The notes under the pieces: model-generated
What the model was told of the DNA's origin: nothing
What the model saw: the letters and a program-made list of their open reading frames with translations, nothing else
Databases searched by the model: none
Made by a program: the position numbers and the translations under genes
DNA from: Thermofilaceae archaeon
Lineage (GTDB): Archaea; Thermoproteota; Thermoprotei; Thermofilales; Thermofilaceae
Direction of reading: 5' to 3'
Length of the DNA stretch: 7,870 nt
Assembly: GCA_027027675.1 (NCBI GenBank)
Contig: JALVKT010000121.1
Coordinates: 20,886-28,755 of the forward strand
Shown: positions 5,472 through 7,870 of the stretch, piece by piece
Position numbering within the stretch: the first letter of the stretch is position 1
Layout of the letters: each line of letters starts with the position of its first letter

Positions 5472-7643
5472 CTTGAGCATGTCGCCGAGGACGGCTGTGG
5501 CTTTGCGCCTGGAGAGGAGCTGGTTGTTGTTTCCACAGTAGGGGCTGAAGACGCAGCGTGGGCAGCCGTCCTCGCAGGTGCAGCGGGAGACTATGTCGTG
5601 CGCCTTCTTGACGGCTTCTTCTAGGCGCTGGAAGAGCAGCTTTGTGACGCCGGAGCCGCCTGGGAACGCGTCGTAGATGTATATGTGTCCTGAGGGGAAG
5701 CTTATTCCCCCCATGTCTGTGGGGGCGGCGCCTGTGACCATCTGGCCGGCCGATATTATCACGTGCTCCACCGCGTGGAAGGCCTCCGCGTTTCCCGTCT
5801 CGCTCCAGGAGGGCCTCGGCGGGTAGTGGAGGAGTATGCCTTTCGTGTGGAAGCTGTAGGTGAGCTCCTGGTCGAGGAGGTGCATGGACACTGTGCGGCC
5901 GCCGGGCGCCTCGACGGTGTAGCCGTAGACGACGTCTGTGACTGTGAGGTCGAGGTAGTCGACCCTTATGCCGTATACGCGGCGTGTCTCGTGTATTTCT
6001 CCCTCCTCGGGGAGGGTGTAGTAGAGGGGCCTCGTAGAGTAGGGCGGCGGCTTGGGCAGGGGCTTCACAACCGCCGTCTTGCCCCGTATGCCGAGTGACA
6101 GGTATGCTCTGCCCCCGTGGAGGTATATGGCGCCGGGGAACAGCTCCTTTATCGCCTGGGGGGCCTCCCTCCAGCCTATGCGGCGGCCCCCCTGCACCTT
6201 GATCGCTACGAGCTCCCCGACGCCTCTGATGTTCTCCCTTTCCCGGAGGTAGCGGAGGCCCTGGCGGGTTGGGTGGACGTAGCCGCCGCGCAGCCTGAGG
6301 AGCCCCTCCTGGATGAGGCCTTGGAGGACTTGTCTGGCGAAGCTGTCCAGCTGGTCGGGCTTGTAGGGGGCGTCCTGGGCCATTGCTATGAGGTGCACCT
6401 TCGCCACCTCCTCGTTGCGGGTGTCGAGGTAGACGGGGTCTGGGGGCTGCGTGAAGTACTCGCGTGGGTGCCTCTCGTAGTACGCGCTTATCGGGTCGTT
6501 TCCCAGCACGGTGAACACGTAGGCTTCTCCTCCCCTCCGGCCGACCCTGCCGGCCCTCTGGAGGTACTTTGAGAAGGTGGGTGGTAGGCCGTACATTATG
6601 ACGGCGTCCAGCGAGCCGATGTCTATCCCGAGCTCAAGGGTCGGCGTGGCGACGACCGCGTCAAGCTCTCCCCTCTTGAGCTCCTCCTCTATCCTTCGCC
6701 TCTCCTCGGGGAGGAGGCCCGCCCTGTGAACCTTGACGTTTAGGCCGTGGCGCCTCGCCTCTATGGCGAGCCGCTCCACGGCCCGGTGGCTGTCGGCGAA
6801 GACGACGGTGCGCAGCCCCTCCTTTGCGAGGAGTGCGAGGAGGCTCAGCGTCTCCGCCATCTTGCCCTTCTCGTGTGGTGAGAGGAGGACGTGGTACACC
6901 CTGGCCCTCCGGGTCGGGCCTGCGTGGACAACCTCTACCGGCTCGGAGAAGAGCTTTTCCCCCAGCTCCCCGGGGTTGCCTATGGTGGCCGATGCCGCTA
7001 TGAACTGTGGCTTCTCCCTCAGGAAGCGCTTGAGCCGGCGTAGGATCATGTGTACGTGGGCCCCGAAGACCCCGCCGTAGACGTGGGCGTCGTCCAGCAC
7101 TATGACCTTCGCGGTGGATATGAGCTGTTTGAAGCGGTCTGACCTGCGGAGGGAGAAGTGTATCATGTCGGGGTTTGTTACGAGTATCGCCGGCGGGTAC
7201 TGGAATATCCTCTGCCTCTCCTCGGGCGGCGTGTCCCCGTCGTACACGGCTGCCCGGAGCCCGAAGAAGCCTGAGGCGTAGCTGTTTATCCTTTCAAGCT
7301 GGTCCCTCGCCAGGGCCTTTGTGGGGTAGACTATTATCCCCGTCACCTTTCCCGGGCCTTGCCTCGAGGCGGCCTCGAGGAGGGGTATGAGGAAGGCCTC
7401 TGTCTTCCCGGTGCCCGTGCCGGCCACTATGAACACGTTTCTCCCGGCGCGGGCCAGCTCGGCGGCCTCCGCCTGGAAGCGGTATAGCCTCTCTATGCCC
7501 CTCCTCTTCAACGCCTGGGCCAGCCACTCCTCCCTGACGGCCTCCTCCACTGGCGGCCCGGGCGAGGGGAGCCTGGGCTCCTCGACGTGCACGTAGACTA
7601 TCCCGTGGCCGCCGCGGCGCTGGAGCTCCTCCAGTATGGGCAC
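5421..7643 (-). CDS. Hrq1/MrfA-type SF2 DNA helicase with C-terminal DUF1998 zinc-binding domain
   Basis: Predicted 740-residue ATP-dependent 3'-5' DNA helicase, probably in DNA repair; the bacterial relative MrfA and fungal Hrq1 act on crosslink or mitomycin-type damage. Core motifs are Walker A AGTGTGKTE (74-82), YPTKALARDQ (106-115), TNPDM (156-160), motif II LDDAH (183-187), SATIGNP (218-224), VATPTLELGIDIG (331-343) and QRAGRVGRRG (362-371). Residues about 400-600 are an accessory region. The C-terminal domain has FHAVEHVIIS (622-631) and Cys688, 690, 694, 697 and 703 in a CxCx3CPxCx5CGNNN arrangement, as in DUF1998/MZB domains. Motif II has Asp where the catalytic Glu of DExH is normal. 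The start is GTG 7643, and a TATA-like element about 27 bases upstream suggests a leaderless transcript. Assignment to an Lhr-like helicase is less likely because of the cysteine domain. Confidence 0.92.
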   Translation of the reverse strand: MPILEELQRRGGHGIVYVHVEEPRLPSPGPPVEEAVREEWLAQALKRRGIERLYRFQAEAAELARAGRNVFIVAGTGTGKTEAFLIPLLEAASRQGPGKVTGIIVYPTKALARDQLERINSYASGFFGLRAAVYDGDTPPEERQRIFQYPPAILVTNPDMIHFSLRRSDRFKQLISTAKVIVLDDAHVYGGVFGAHVHMILRRLKRFLREKPQFIAASATIGNPGELGEKLFSEPVEVVHAGPTRRARVYHVLLSPHEKGKMAETLSLLALLAKEGLRTVVFADSHRAVERLAIEARRHGLNVKVHRAGLLPEERRRIEEELKRGELDAVVATPTLELGIDIGSLDAVIMYGLPPTFSKYLQRAGRVGRRGGEAYVFTVLGNDPISAYYERHPREYFTQPPDPVYLDTRNEEVAKVHLIAMAQDAPYKPDQLDSFARQVLQGLIQEGLLRLRGGYVHPTRQGLRYLRERENIRGVGELVAIKVQGGRRIGWREAPQAIKELFPGAIYLHGGRAYLSLGIRGKTAVVKPLPKPPPYSTRPLYYTLPEEGEIHETRRVYGIRVDYLDLTVTDVVYGYTVEAPGGRTVSMHLLDQELTYSFHTKGILLHYPPRPSWSETGNAEAFHAVEHVIISAGQMVTGAAPTDMGGISFPSGHIYIYDAFPGGSGVTKLLFQRLEEAVKKAHDIVSRCTCEDGCPRCVFSPYCGNNNQLLSRRKATAVLGDMLKLRLRPAVPPRAGKPIV

Positions 7644-7647
7644 AGGG

Positions 7648-7654
7648 TTATTAT
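7648..7654 (+). promoter_or_regulatory. possible TATA box for the metallo-beta-lactamase-fold gene
   Basis: TTATTAT is centred 21 bases before the ATG at 7672 and 30 before an in-frame TTG at 7681. The spacing brackets the usual 26 bases, so a leaderless or nearly leaderless transcript is plausible. No Shine-Dalgarno sequence precedes the ATG. Confidence 0.35.
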
Positions 7655-7667
7655 GCCGGCTGCCAGG

Positions 7668-7673
7668 CTATAT
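7668..7673 (-). promoter_or_regulatory. possible TATA box for the helicase gene
   Basis: ATATAG on the minus strand is centred 27-28 bases before the first base of the helicase GTG at 7643. This spacing places transcription start at or next to the start codon, as in leaderless archaeal genes, and no Shine-Dalgarno sequence is visible. The element overlaps the ATG of the divergent neighbour. Confidence 0.45.
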
Positions 7674-7870
7674 GTCTGCATTGATAAGGGAGATAAGGGG
7701 CGTCGTGCTGGTGGACGACCTGCCGGCCGTGGACGGCGTCTACCCGGCTCACGGGCTGTCGTTGATGCTCGAGCTCGACTATGGGGGGGAGAAGAAGAGG
7801 GTGCTCTTCGACTCGGGGCACAGCGTCAAGCTGCTCAGGCACAACGCGGAGGCCCTCGGCGTGAAGCTTG
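7672..7870 (+). CDS. metallo-beta-lactamase-fold protein, 5' part (cut by window end)
   Basis: The first 66 codons of a frame that continues past the window. The visible part reads VVLVDDLPAV, then HGLSLMLEL at about residues 31-39, then RVLFDSGHS at about 47-55 and LLRHNAEALGVKL at about 58-66. The order LVD(N/D), HGLS, LFD(T/S)G and NAxxLG is that of the MBL-fold proteins related to the methanogen dihydropterin-ribofuranosylaminobenzene phosphate synthase (COG1237 type), a hydrolase-like family with two metal ions. The metal-binding HxHxDH motif would lie just beyond the edge, so activity cannot be judged. The start could be ATG 7672 or TTG 7681. It is divergent from the helicase, 28 bp apart, and the two need not be functionally linked. 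Confidence 0.75.
   Translation, partial: MSALIREIRGVVLVDDLPAVDGVYPAHGLSLMLELDYGGEKKRVLFDSGHSVKLLRHNAEALGVKL

Noticed and set aside
6117..6572. 151-codon plus-strand ORF antisense to the helicase
   Set aside because: It lies wholly within strongly conserved helicase coding sequence and has no recognisable motifs; a GC-rich shadow.
7651..7842. 63-codon minus-strand ORF at the right end
   Set aside because: It is antisense to the metallo-beta-lactamase-fold gene, whose plus-strand frame has recognisable family motifs.
1..7870. CRISPR arrays, transposases or long direct repeats
   Set aside because: No regularly spaced repeats, transposase-like motifs or terminal inverted repeats were seen on reading the window.

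Overview
This window looks like chromosomal DNA of a hyperthermophilic or thermophilic archaeon, most likely a member of the Thermoproteota (Crenarchaeota). The evidence is a tRNA-Ala gene with a small bulge-helix-bulge intron and an encoded CCA, an archaeal-type asparaginyl-tRNA synthetase, GTG and possible TTG starts, heavy use of AGG and ATA codons, very tight gene packing and TATA-like promoter elements. I cannot name the genus.

Layout, left to right. Positions 3-98 (+) hold an intron-containing tRNA-Ala(UGC). Running toward it on the minus strand is a compact block, about 100-3476: a possible 36-residue peptide gene (3366-3476), a radical SAM/SPASM enzyme with an N-terminal PqqD-like domain (1999-3345), an ABC-transporter ATPase (930-2018) and an ABC-2 membrane protein (100-951). 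The three large genes overlap by 20-22 bp, which indicates co-transcription and translational coupling. Upstream on the same strand is asnS (3524-4816). Head-to-head with asnS is a HemK-like methyltransferase on the plus strand (4848-5471). Its 3' end overlaps by 51 bp, tail-to-tail, with a large SF2 helicase of the Hrq1/MrfA type carrying a C-terminal four-cysteine domain (5421-7643, minus). The window ends in the first 66 codons of a metallo-beta-lactamase-fold protein (7672 onward, plus), divergent from the helicase across only 28 bp.

The most interesting unit is the radical SAM plus ABC transporter block. A PqqD-like (RRE-like) domain fused to a radical SAM/SPASM enzyme is the architecture of peptide-modifying maturases, and the two downstream genes together make a plausible exporter. 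A short ORF sits 20 bp upstream of the enzyme, where a precursor peptide would be expected. I infer a candidate archaeal ribosomal-peptide (RiPP) modification and export locus beside a tRNA gene. The enzyme architecture is well supported; the identity of the substrate is a hypothesis. The remaining genes are information-processing or repair functions (asnS, methyltransferase, helicase) and belong to the ordinary chromosomal backbone.
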